NCBI RefSeq assembly: GCF_016907235.1
Contig: NZ_JAFBBO010000001.1
Coordinates: 4,340,001-4,404,000 of the forward strand
Direction of reading: 5' to 3'
DNA length: 64,000 nucleotides
Source: Oerskovia jenensis
Lineage (GTDB): Bacteria; Actinomycetota; Actinomycetes; Actinomycetales; Cellulomonadaceae
Shown here: piece after piece, positions 42,743-50,600 of the stretch
Position numbering within the stretch: the stretch's first letter is position 1
Layout: each line of letters begins with the position of its first letter
Position numbers and translations under genes: made by a program
Notes under the pieces: generated by a model
What the model was told of the DNA's origin: nothing
The model's database searches: none
Seen by the model: only the letters and a program-made list of their open reading frames with translations

Positions 42743-44080
42743 ATGGACAGGCAGCAGGAGTTCGTGCTCCGCACGGTCGAGGAGCGCGACATCCGCTTCA
42801 TCCGTCTCTGGTTCACCGACGTGCTGGGGATGCTCAAGTCGGTCGCCGTGGCTCCCGCGGAGCTCGAGTCCGCGTTCGCGGAGGGCATCGGCTTCGACGG
42901 CAGCTCGATCGAGGGTCTCACTCGTGTCTACGAGGCCGACATGATCGCGCGCCCCGACCCCACCACGTTCCAGGTGCTCCCGTGGCGCGGTGAGCGGCAC
43001 GGGACCGCGAGGATGTTCTGCGACATCCTCACCCCGGACGGCGAGCCCTCGCTCGCGGACTCGCGCAACGTGCTCAAGCGCGCGCTCGCGAAGGCGAGCG
43101 ACAAGGGCTTCACGTTCTACACGCACCCCGAGGTCGAGTTCTACCTCTTCAACCACCCGGCCGACGCCTCGGCGCCGCTCGTCCCGGTCGACCAGGGCGG
43201 GTACTTCGACCACCTGGCCCGGGGATCGACGCACGACTTCCGCCGCGCCGCGATCACGATGCTCGAGTCGATGGGCATCTCGGTCGAGTTCTCGCACCAC
43301 GAGGCGGGCCCCGGCCAGAACGAGATCGACCTGCGCTACGCCGACGCCCTGACGACGGCCGACAACCTCATGACGTTCCGCACGGTCGTCAAGGAGGTCG
43401 CCCTGGAGCAGGGGGTCTTCGCGTCGTTCATGCCCAAGCCCATGGCGGACCAGCCCGGCTCCGGGATGCACACGCACCTGTCGCTGTTCGAGGGCGACCG
43501 CAACGCGTTCCACGAGCCCGGCGCGCAGTTCGAGCTGTCGAAGACGGCACGCTCGTTCATCGCGGGCCTGCTGGTCCACGCGGCGGAGATCACCGCGATC
43601 ACCAACCAGTACGTCAACTCGTACAAGCGCCTGTGGGGCGGGGCCGAGGCCCCGAGCTACGTGTGCTGGGGTCACAACAACCGTTCCGCGCTCGTGCGCG
43701 TGCCCATGTACAAGCCGGGCAAGGGCAACTCGAGCCGCATCGAGTACCGCGCGCTCGACTCCGCGACCAACCCGTACCTCGCGTACGCGGTGATCCTCGC
43801 GGCGGGCCTCAAGGGCATCGAGGAGGGCTACGAGCTCCCCGAGGCGACCGAGGACGACGTGTGGGAGCTGACCGACGCCGAGCGCCGCGCGCTCGGCATC
43901 AAGCCGCTGCCGCAGTCGCTCGACGCCGCGATCCAGATCATGGAGACGTCCGAGCTCGTCGCCGAGACCCTGGGCGAGCACGTGTTCGACTTCGTGCTGC
44001 GCAACAAGCGCCAGGAGTGGGACGCCTACCGGTCGCAGGTCACGCCGTTCGAGCTGAAGCGGTTCCTCCAGGTCCTGTGA
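42743..44080 (+). CDS. glnA: Glutamine synthetase, GlnA2-like
   Basis: 445-residue type I glutamine synthetase. Family motifs: GFDGSSIEGLTRVYEADMI, EVEFYLF and HHEAGPGQNEIDLRYADAL (metal/glutamate Glu), SFMPKPMADQPGSGMHTHLS and NQYVNSYKRLWGG. The length and the absence of the NLY-type adenylylation sequence near the C-terminus (ATEDDVWELTDAER instead) indicate the GlnA2 class rather than the adenylylated GlnA1. It is directly upstream of glnE, the same order as in mycobacteria (reversed strand). Confidence 0.93.
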   Translation: MDRQQEFVLRTVEERDIRFIRLWFTDVLGMLKSVAVAPAELESAFAEGIGFDGSSIEGLTRVYEADMIARPDPTTFQVLPWRGERHGTARMFCDILTPDGEPSLADSRNVLKRALAKASDKGFTFYTHPEVEFYLFNHPADASAPLVPVDQGGYFDHLARGSTHDFRRAAITMLESMGISVEFSHHEAGPGQNEIDLRYADALTTADNLMTFRTVVKEVALEQGVFASFMPKPMADQPGSGMHTHLSLFEGDRNAFHEPGAQFELSKTARSFIAGLLVHAAEITAITNQYVNSYKRLWGGAEAPSYVCWGHNNRSALVRVPMYKPGKGNSSRIEYRALDSATNPYLAYAVILAAGLKGIEEGYELPEATEDDVWELTDAERRALGIKPLPQSLDAAIQIMETSELVAETLGEHVFDFVLRNKRQEWDAYRSQVTPFELKRFLQVL

Positions 44081-44120
44081 GCCAGTCCTCCCGTCGGTCG
44101 GTCGGGTCCCGGTGGTCGTC

Positions 44121-47100
44121 ATGACCGCGGGGCCCGACGACGTCACGCGCCTGGGCAGCATCGGTGCGCCGGGTGGTTCGCGCCGCCCCACCGTGAGCTC
44201 GCGCCTGCGCAGGCTCGGGTTCGCCGACGTGACCCGTTCGGCGACGCTGCTCGACGACCGGGACCTCGTGGGGGTCGTCGGGCCGCTGCCGGAGGACCTG
44301 CTGGTCGCGGTGGGCGCGACCGCGGACCCCGACCTCGCGCTGCTCCAGCTCGCACGGCTGTCGTCCGCGGTGGCCGGGGACGAGGCGTCGTGCCGGGCGT
44401 TCCGCGACCTGCTCACAGGGGAGCCCCCTGTGTCGGAGGGCGCGACCCCCTCGGGCCGCGACCGCCTGCTCGCGGTGCTCGGCGCGTCGGTCGCGCTCGG
44501 GGACGAGCTCGTGTCCCACCCGGACCTGCTGGCCGTCGTCGCGGATCCCGCCCCGGGGACGGGCGTGGACGCGGGGGTGGTCCGGGCCGAGCTGCTGCGC
44601 GCGGTCGAGGCGGACCCCGAGGCGCACCAGCCCGTCGCGGCGACCCCGGCCCCCGTCGCGACCGACGCCATGCGCCGCGCCTACCGGTCCCGCCTCCTGC
44701 GCATCGCCGCGACCGACCTCACGTCGCACGAGCCGCTCACGCGGATGCCGGCCGTGGCGGCGGCGCTCGCGGACCTCGCGGCCGCGGCGCTCGAGGCGTC
44801 GCTCGCGATCGCGCGCTCCGAGCTCGACGACCTCGGGGCGGGCGTGCGGCTCGCGGTCCTGGGCATGGGCAAGTGCGGTGGCCGCGAGCTCAACTACGTC
44901 TCGGACGTCGACGTGATCTACGTGGTCGAACCCGCAGAGGGCCACGACGAGGCGTACGCGACGAGCGTGGGCGCGCGGCTCGCGACGGGGCTCGCCCGCG
45001 CCTGCCAGGGGACGTCGTCGGAGCCGCCGCTGTGGCCCGTCGACGCGGCGCTGCGCCCCGAGGGCAAGAACGGCCCGCTCGTGCGCACGCTCGCGAGCCA
45101 CCTCGCGTACTACGAGCGCTGGGCCAAGACGTGGGAGTTCCAGGCGCTGCTCAAGGCGCGCCTGGTCGCGGGCGACCGCGAGCTCGGGGCGGCCTACCAC
45201 GACGCGATCAACCCGTTCGTGTGGTCGGCCGTGACGCGCGAGAACTTCGTCGAGGACTCCCAGGCCATGCGCCGCCGCGTCGAGGACCACGTGCCGGCCG
45301 CCGAGGCCGACCGCCAGCTCAAGCTCGGCAAGGGCGGCCTGCGCGACGTCGAGTTCACGGTCCAGCTCCTGCAGCTCGTGCACGGGCGGGCCGACGACTC
45401 GATCCGCAGCCCCAGCACCCTCACGGCGCTCGCGGCCCTGGCCGCGGGCGGCTACGTCGGGCGCGAGCACGCCGCGCGCCTCGCGGTCTGCTACCGCTTC
45501 CTGCGCTCGCTCGAGCACCGCATCCAGCTCTTCCGGCTGCGTCGCACGCACCTCGTGCCCACGGGCGAGGACGACCTGCGCCGTCTGGCACGCTCGTTGG
45601 GCATGCGTGCCGAGGGCGCCGAGGGGCTCCTCGACCGCTGGCGCGCGACGCGCCGCGAGGTGCGCGCGCTGCACGAGGAGCTCTTCTACCGGCCCCTGCT
45701 CCCGGCCACGGCCCAGCTCTCGGCCGAGGAGGCGAGCCTCGCGCCCGAGGCGGCCAAGGCGCGCTTCCAGGCGATCGGGTACCGCGACCCGGCGGGCGCG
45801 ATGCGGCACGTGCTCGCGCTGACCGAGGGCGTGAGCCGCCGCGCCGCCATCCAGCGCCAGCTCCTGCCGGTCATGCTCGGCTGGTTCGCCGAGGGCGCGG
45901 ACCCCGACGCGGGGCTGCTCAACTTCCGCAAGCTGTCCGAGGAGCTCGGCTCGACGCACTGGTACCTCAAGCTGCTGCGGGACTCGGGCTCGGCCGCGTA
46001 CCGGCTCGCGACGCTCCTCTCGAGCTCGCGGTACATGGCCGACGCGCTCTCGCGCTCGCCCGAGTCCGTGGCCTGGCTCGCCGACGACGCCGACCTCGTC
46101 CCGCGCGGGGCCGAGCGCCTCGCGAAGGAGGCCGACGCGATCCTCACGCGCGCCGACGTCGCGGCGCCGGCCGCCACCGCGCTGCGGGCCGTGCGCCGTC
46201 GCGAGCTCGCCCGCACCGGGGCCGCCGAGATCCTCGGCGTCGTGGACCCGGTCGACGCCGCGCGCGCGATCTCCGACGCCGCCGACCTCGCGCTCGTGGG
46301 CGGGCTGCGGGTCGCGCAGTTCGTCGCCCGGGGCGAGCTCGGCGTCGCGGGCCCGGCCGACGACCCGGCCCGGTTCGCGATCATCGCCATGGGCCGCCTG
46401 GGCGGGCGCGAGATGGGCTACGGCTCGGACGCCGACGTCATGTTCGTCCACGAGCCCGTCGAGGGCGCGAGCGACCGCGACGCACAGGCGTTCGCGCTCG
46501 TCGTCGCGACGCGGCTGCGCTCGTTGCTGGGCGACATGGGCCCCGAGCCCGGGCTGCCCGTCGACGCCGACCTGCGCCCCGAGGGACGCAACGGCCCGCT
46601 CGTGCGCTCGTTCGCCTCCTACGCCGAGTACTACGACCGCTGGTCGGCCGCATGGGAGTCCCAGGCGCTGCTGCGCGCCCGACCGGCCGCTGGCGACGCG
46701 GGGCTCGGCGAGCGGTTCATGACGCTCGTCGACCCGCTGCGCTACCCGGCGGGCGGGCTCGATGCCGCGACCGTGCGGGAGGTGCGGCGCATCAAGGCAC
46801 GCGTCGAGTCGGAGCGGTTGCCGCGCGGCGTCGACCCCTCACGCCACCTCAAGCTCGGCCGGGGCGGCGTCGCGGACGTCGAGTGGACGGTCCAGCTCCT
46901 GCAGCTCCAGCACGCCCACGAGGTCGCGGGCCTGCGCACGACGTCGACCATCGACGCGCTCGAGGCTGCGGCGCTCGCGGGCCTCGTCACGCCCGACGAC
47001 GCCGCGACCCTGGGGGAGTCGTGGCACCTCGCGTCGCGGTTGCGCAGCGCGCTCGTGCTCTGGTCCGGTCGCTCGGGCGGCCCGACGGCCGACGTCCTGC

Positions 47101-47240
47101 CGCACGAGATCCGGGCACTGTCCGGGCTCGCGCGCGTCATCGGCGACGAGGAGTCGGGGGCCGAGCTCGAGGAGCGCTACCTGCGGACCGCGCGACGGGC
47201 ACGTGCCGTCATGGAGCGCGTGTTCTACGGCGAGGACTGA
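44121..47240 (+). CDS. glnE: Glutamine synthetase adenylyltransferase/deadenylase
   Basis: 1039-residue bifunctional enzyme switching glutamine synthetase off and on by AMP transfer. Two nucleotidyltransferase halves are visible: GMGKCGGRELNYVSDVDVIY (about 255) and AMGRLGGREMGYGSDADVMF (about 755), each with the G..G..SD.D.. metal site, each followed by LRPEGKNGPLVR/LRPEGRNGPLVR and KLGKGGLRDVEF/KLGRGGVADVEW. ATG 44121 preferred; GTG 44112 possible. Its 3' end overlaps the convergent DUF4239 gene by 16 nt. Confidence 0.96.
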   Translation: MTAGPDDVTRLGSIGAPGGSRRPTVSSRLRRLGFADVTRSATLLDDRDLVGVVGPLPEDLLVAVGATADPDLALLQLARLSSAVAGDEASCRAFRDLLTGEPPVSEGATPSGRDRLLAVLGASVALGDELVSHPDLLAVVADPAPGTGVDAGVVRAELLRAVEADPEAHQPVAATPAPVATDAMRRAYRSRLLRIAATDLTSHEPLTRMPAVAAALADLAAAALEASLAIARSELDDLGAGVRLAVLGMGKCGGRELNYVSDVDVIYVVEPAEGHDEAYATSVGARLATGLARACQGTSSEPPLWPVDAALRPEGKNGPLVRTLASHLAYYERWAKTWEFQALLKARLVAGDRELGAAYHDAINPFVWSAVTRENFVEDSQAMRRRVEDHVPAAEADRQLKLGKGGLRDVEFTVQLLQLVHGRADDSIRSPSTLTALAALAAGGYVGREHAARLAVCYRFLRSLEHRIQLFRLRRTHLVPTGEDDLRRLARSLGMRAEGAEGLLDRWRATRREVRALHEELFYRPLLPATAQLSAEEASLAPEAAKARFQAIGYRDPAGAMRHVLALTEGVSRRAAIQRQLLPVMLGWFAEGADPDAGLLNFRKLSEELGSTHWYLKLLRDSGSAAYRLATLLSSSRYMADALSRSPESVAWLADDADLVPRGAERLAKEADAILTRADVAAPAATALRAVRRRELARTGAAEILGVVDPVDAARAISDAADLALVGGLRVAQFVARGELGVAGPADDPARFAIIAMGRLGGREMGYGSDADVMFVHEPVEGASDRDAQAFALVVATRLRSLLGDMGPEPGLPVDADLRPEGRNGPLVRSFASYAEYYDRWSAAWESQALLRARPAAGDAGLGERFMTLVDPLRYPAGGLDAATVREVRRIKARVESERLPRGVDPSRHLKLGRGGVADVEWTVQLLQLQHAHEVAGLRTTSTIDALEAAALAGLVTPDDAATLGESWHLASRLRSALVLWSGRSGGPTADVLPHEIRALSGLARVIGDEESGAELEERYLRTARRARAVMERVFYGED

Positions 47241-48058
47241 GCCGCGCCCTGCTCGTCGCACGGTGCGTCGACCGCGAGGCCCGCCGCGCTCACCTGCTGG
47301 TCGATCAGCACGAGCGTGCGTTGCATCGCGACCGGTTGCAGCTTGCCCACCTGGTGCCCGTGCGGATGGTCGAAGAACACGAGCAGGCTCAGCATCAGGG
47401 CGATCACGAGCGTCACGCTGCCCATGAGGACCGACTGCGTGACGGCGCCCTCGCCCGAGTCGGCGAAGAACAGCATGAACACGAAGATGGTCGCCGAGAT
47501 GACGAACAGGACGAGCCACAGGGGCAGCGGGATCAGACCCTCGGCGCCGTGGACGCGCGCCTGGCGCGCCTGCTCCCGGTCGGCGGTCTGGTCCATCCAC
47601 CGGTCGTACGCGGACTGCTCGGTGTCGGACGCCGGCTCGACGCCGCGGATCGTGCGGAACATCTCGACGCCCCACGGGTTGACGGCCTCCCCGAGCCTGC
47701 CGTCGGCCATGGCCTCCCACTCGGTCGTCGCGACCGACCGGGCGTAGCAGACGAGCTGCCCCGAGAGCTCGGCCGCGGCGTCGGGCGGGAGGAACTGCGC
47801 GGTCTGGAGCTGTTGGGCGACGACCTGGGCCTCCTCCTCGGCGCCGCTGCGGGCGTCGTCGTACGACTCGAAGGCCAGGAAGATGATGAAGCCGAGCAGC
47901 ACCGAGAAGCCCGTTGCGAGCACCCCGAAGACCCCCGAGGCCCGGTCGCCGTCGCGGAACCGGCTGCCCTCGGGGGCCCGGGAGCGCACGAGCAGCATCG
48001 CGGTCACGGTGATCGCGGTCGCGCCGACCGTGACGAGGGCGGCGATCAGGAGGTTCAC
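47225..48058 (-). CDS. DUF4239 membrane protein
   Basis: 277-residue protein with two N-terminal and two C-terminal membrane segments around a helical soluble part. GVLATGFSVLLGFIIFLAFE followed by YDDARSGAEEEAQVVAQQLQ is typical of DUF4239 (bestrophin-like) proteins. Function unknown; a channel-like role is sometimes suggested. First of five similarly oriented small genes (47225-50016) read from right to left. Confidence 0.8.
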   Translation of the reverse strand: MNLLIAALVTVGATAITVTAMLLVRSRAPEGSRFRDGDRASGVFGVLATGFSVLLGFIIFLAFESYDDARSGAEEEAQVVAQQLQTAQFLPPDAAAELSGQLVCYARSVATTEWEAMADGRLGEAVNPWGVEMFRTIRGVEPASDTEQSAYDRWMDQTADREQARQARVHGAEGLIPLPLWLVLFVISATIFVFMLFFADSGEGAVTQSVLMGSVTLVIALMLSLLVFFDHPHGHQVGKLQPVAMQRTLVLIDQQVSAAGLAVDAPCDEQGAAQSSP

Positions 48059-48062
48059 GGCC

Positions 48063-48803
48063 TCACACCGTGATCGGGTAGGCGAGGAGGACCCCGAGCG
48101 TGGCCAGCAGCACCACCGCGCCGAGCCCGACCATGGCGAGCCGCAGACGGGGGGACGCGAGCTTGGCGCCGATCCCGCCGAAGAAGAGCACCGAGGCGCA
48201 CATGACCGTGGCCAGGACGTAGTTGTCCTTGACGCCGTTCGCCTGGTGCGCCCGCGCGGCCAGCACGTCGGCCTTCTTCTCGAGCCGCTGCGACTCCTGG
48301 GACGAGGCCAGGACGTACTCGTCCATCGCGAACGGGCTGGGCGGCGCGGCCGGGTTGGTCGAGGGGTCCTGCGCGACCCACGCCTCGACGGCGGGCTGGA
48401 ACTCCTCGCGGAAGCGCGCGTAGAGGAACCCCGAGTAGGTCGCGGGGTCGGGCTCGTAGCCCGGGGCCGGGCCGACCCTGCCCTGCTCGGCGTCGAGCGC
48501 GCTGAGCCAGTCGGTGAAGAGCTGGACGTCGATGATCGTCTCCTGCCCGGCGCGCGTCGAGGCCCGGTTGCTCTCGGTGCGCGCCGCGCCGGCCGCGCTG
48601 TACGCCGTCGCCATCTCGCCGCCCCACCGCGCGCTCTGGAACGCCGACCACGCCGTCATGACGGTCGCTACCGCGAGGAGCACCGCGGCGACGAGCTCGA
48701 GGTGCCGGTGCACCGACGCCGCCGGGCCGCGGGAGGCGCTGCTCCTGCGGTCGGCGGCGTCGGTGGGGCCGTCCGGGGCGGCCGTGCCGGTCACGTCGGT
48801 CAT
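48063..48803 (-). CDS. Membrane protein of unknown function
   Basis: 246-residue protein: disordered N-terminus, one membrane segment (LELVAAVLLAVATVMTAWSA), a soluble helical domain with SARWGGEMATAYSAAGAART and QLFTDWLSALDAE, then two C-terminal membrane segments. The layout resembles DUF4337-type proteins. Four nt separate it from the DUF4239 gene, so the two products may form one complex. Confidence 0.7.
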   Translation of the reverse strand: MTDVTGTAAPDGPTDAADRRSSASRGPAASVHRHLELVAAVLLAVATVMTAWSAFQSARWGGEMATAYSAAGAARTESNRASTRAGQETIIDVQLFTDWLSALDAEQGRVGPAPGYEPDPATYSGFLYARFREEFQPAVEAWVAQDPSTNPAAPPSPFAMDEYVLASSQESQRLEKKADVLAARAHQANGVKDNYVLATVMCASVLFFGGIGAKLASPRLRLAMVGLGAVVLLATLGVLLAYPITV

Positions 48804-48831
48804 GCGGCCCGGTCCTGGGACGCCCCGAGCC

Positions 48832-49215
48832 TCAGGCCAGGGCCTTCGCCTTGAGCGTGGCGAACTCGTTCTCGTCGATCACGCCCGAGTCGAGCAGGGC
48901 CTTGGCATCGGCGATCTGCGTGACCGGGGAGGTGTCGGAGCCCGCGACGCCTCTGATGTAGGCGTCGGTCTGCACCTTGGCCTGCGACATGTCCTGCATC
49001 TGGCGCTCGGCCATCCCTCGCCCGCGGGCGATGATGTAGACCAGCGCGGACAGGAACGGGACGACGATGAGGGCGACGACCCACAGCGCCTTCCACCAGC
49101 CGTTGAGCGTGTGGTCGCGGAAGAGGTCGGCGAGGATCCGGAACAGGATCATCAGGTACATGAAGAAGAAGAACCACCAGACCATCAGCCAGAACCAGTC
49201 CATGAAGCTGTCCAT
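48832..49215 (-). CDS. SHOCT-domain membrane protein
   Basis: 127 residues: two membrane segments with unusual aromatic content (WFWLMVWWFFFFMYLMILF), a phospholipase-D-nuclease N-terminal-like region (WVVALIVVPFLSALVYIIAR) and a C-terminal SHOCT motif (IADAKALLDSGVIDENEFAT). SHOCT is a short oligomerisation/anchoring motif. Confidence 0.8.
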   Translation of the reverse strand: MDSFMDWFWLMVWWFFFFMYLMILFRILADLFRDHTLNGWWKALWVVALIVVPFLSALVYIIARGRGMAERQMQDMSQAKVQTDAYIRGVAGSDTSPVTQIADAKALLDSGVIDENEFATLKAKALA

Positions 49216-49242
49216 GCGAACTCCTCCTCAGGTGGGTGCCGG

Positions 49243-49542
49243 TCAACCGGCGAGGATCTGAGCCTTCTGCGTCTCGAACTCGGCAGGGCTCAGCACTCCC
49301 TGATCACGCAGCGCGGCGAGCTGCGTGAGCTGGGCGATCTTGGCGTCCATGCCGGCGGACGCGGGCGCGGGGGCCGGGGCCGGCGGCGGTGCGGCGTAGG
49401 TCTGCTGCGGTGCCTGCTGCGGAGGCGGTTCCTCCTGGGCGGACCAGCGGCCGGCCTGACGGCGGGAGACGCGGTTGGAGACGGCGGTCGCGGTACCGGC
49501 GACGACGGCGGTGCGCGCGACGCCTCGGATGAGTCCGGGCAT
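49243..49542 (-). CDS. SHOCT-domain small protein
   Basis: 99 residues: short helical N-terminus (IRGVARTAVVAGTATAVSNR), a Pro/Ala/Gln linker, and a C-terminal SHOCT motif (LTQLAALRDQGVLSPAEFET). It is adjacent to a second SHOCT protein, suggesting the two interact. GAGGAGG precedes the ATG. Confidence 0.8.
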   Translation of the reverse strand: MPGLIRGVARTAVVAGTATAVSNRVSRRQAGRWSAQEEPPPQQAPQQTYAAPPPAPAPAPASAGMDAKIAQLTQLAALRDQGVLSPAEFETQKAQILAG

Positions 49543-49569
49543 GGTGTTCCTCCTCTGTCGGGACGTGGG

Positions 49570-50016
49570 TCAGGCGTTCTCGGCGGCGTCGAGCGCCGCG
49601 AGCACGGCCTGCACCGGGATGCGCCCGCTCGCGACGAGCTGGGCGCCACCGCGGCGCAGGGCGGACGCGAAGGGTGCGGCCCACACGTTCTCGTACACCA
49701 GGACGGCCGCCGTCCTCCCGGGCTCGACCGCCTCTGCGGCCTCGGTCAGGTCCTCGTGTCCCAGGAGCCCCGACGAGGCACCCGCGAAGATCTCGAGGCC
49801 GGTCGAGCCGTCGTCGAGCTCGTCGAGCTCGACCCCCACCACGCTCCCGTCCTCCTCCTTGCGCAGCACGAGCAGGTCGAGGACACGGATGATCCCCTGC
49901 TCGACCAGGTCGACGAGCAGGGGGAAGGCCTCGCCCGTCATGGCGTCGGACTCGAACTCGACGACGAGGTAGTCGATCGGTCCGGTGTCCTGCAGGTCGC
50001 TCGGGTCCTGGGTCAT
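49570..50016 (-). CDS. DUF6325 family protein
   Basis: 148-residue acidic protein: GPIDYLVVEFESDAMTGEAF, VDLVEQGIIRVLDLLVLRKE and TAAVLVYENVWAAPFASALR. Such proteins commonly accompany SHOCT-domain genes in actinobacteria; function unknown. ATG 50016 preferred, as the upstream extension is low-complexity. Confidence 0.8.
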   Translation of the reverse strand: MTQDPSDLQDTGPIDYLVVEFESDAMTGEAFPLLVDLVEQGIIRVLDLLVLRKEEDGSVVGVELDELDDGSTGLEIFAGASSGLLGHEDLTEAAEAVEPGRTAAVLVYENVWAAPFASALRRGGAQLVASGRIPVQAVLAALDAAENA

Positions 50017-50275
50017 GGGTCGTCGGTCCTCTCCTCCGGGACCTCGCTCGCCCCTCATGTCAGGGGCGCCCCGTGCGGGGCGAGGTCGCACGTCTCGTGT
50101 CGCTCCTGCCCAGCATCCGGCGCTCGCCGGTCGCCGTCGTCATGCAGACCGCATGAACTTGCTCGCACCGGCACGCGGTGGGCGCGCGGCCGGATCATGT
50201 GATCGGGGTGATGCGAGCCCCCCGGACGGCGTGCGGCAATGGGAGGACGTGACCGGGCGAGAGGATGGCCAGACC

Positions 50276-50596
50276 GTGGACTACACCGACCGACTTCGGC
50301 GCTTCGCGATCAACGACGCGCGCCTCGAGGAGGACCTGGAGCTCGAGTCGACCGTCCTCGAGCCCAAGACGCTCGCGCTGATCCGGCTCGCCGCGCTCGT
50401 CGCGGTCGGCGGGGCCGAGCCGACGTACGGCAGCGAGGTCGACGAAGCGGTCACGGCAGGTGCCACCACCGCGGAGATCGTCGACGTCCTCGCCGCGACC
50501 ATTCCCATCGTCGGGCTGCCGGCCGTCGTGGCCGCGGCGCCCAAGCTCGCGCTCGCGCTCGGCTACGACCCGTTCGACGCGCGCGAGCCGGGGTGA
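50276..50596 (+). CDS. Carboxymuconolactone decarboxylase-like protein
   Basis: About 106 residues with the CMD fold pattern: LEPKTLALIRLAALVAVGGA, TAGATTAEIVDVLAATIPIV and KLALALGYD. It lacks the CxxC of AhpD-type members, so redox activity is unlikely. Start uncertain: GTG 50276 has GAGAGGA about 10 nt upstream, and GTG 50249 is the alternative. Confidence 0.75.
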   Translation: MDYTDRLRRFAINDARLEEDLELESTVLEPKTLALIRLAALVAVGGAEPTYGSEVDEAVTAGATTAEIVDVLAATIPIVGLPAVVAAAPKLALALGYDPFDAREPG

Positions 50597-50600
50597 GGGC

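Noticed and set aside
44390-48073. 1227-codon frame across glnE and beyond
   Set aside because: Arg/Pro/Gly-rich shadow of glnE in another frame; no motif recognisable.
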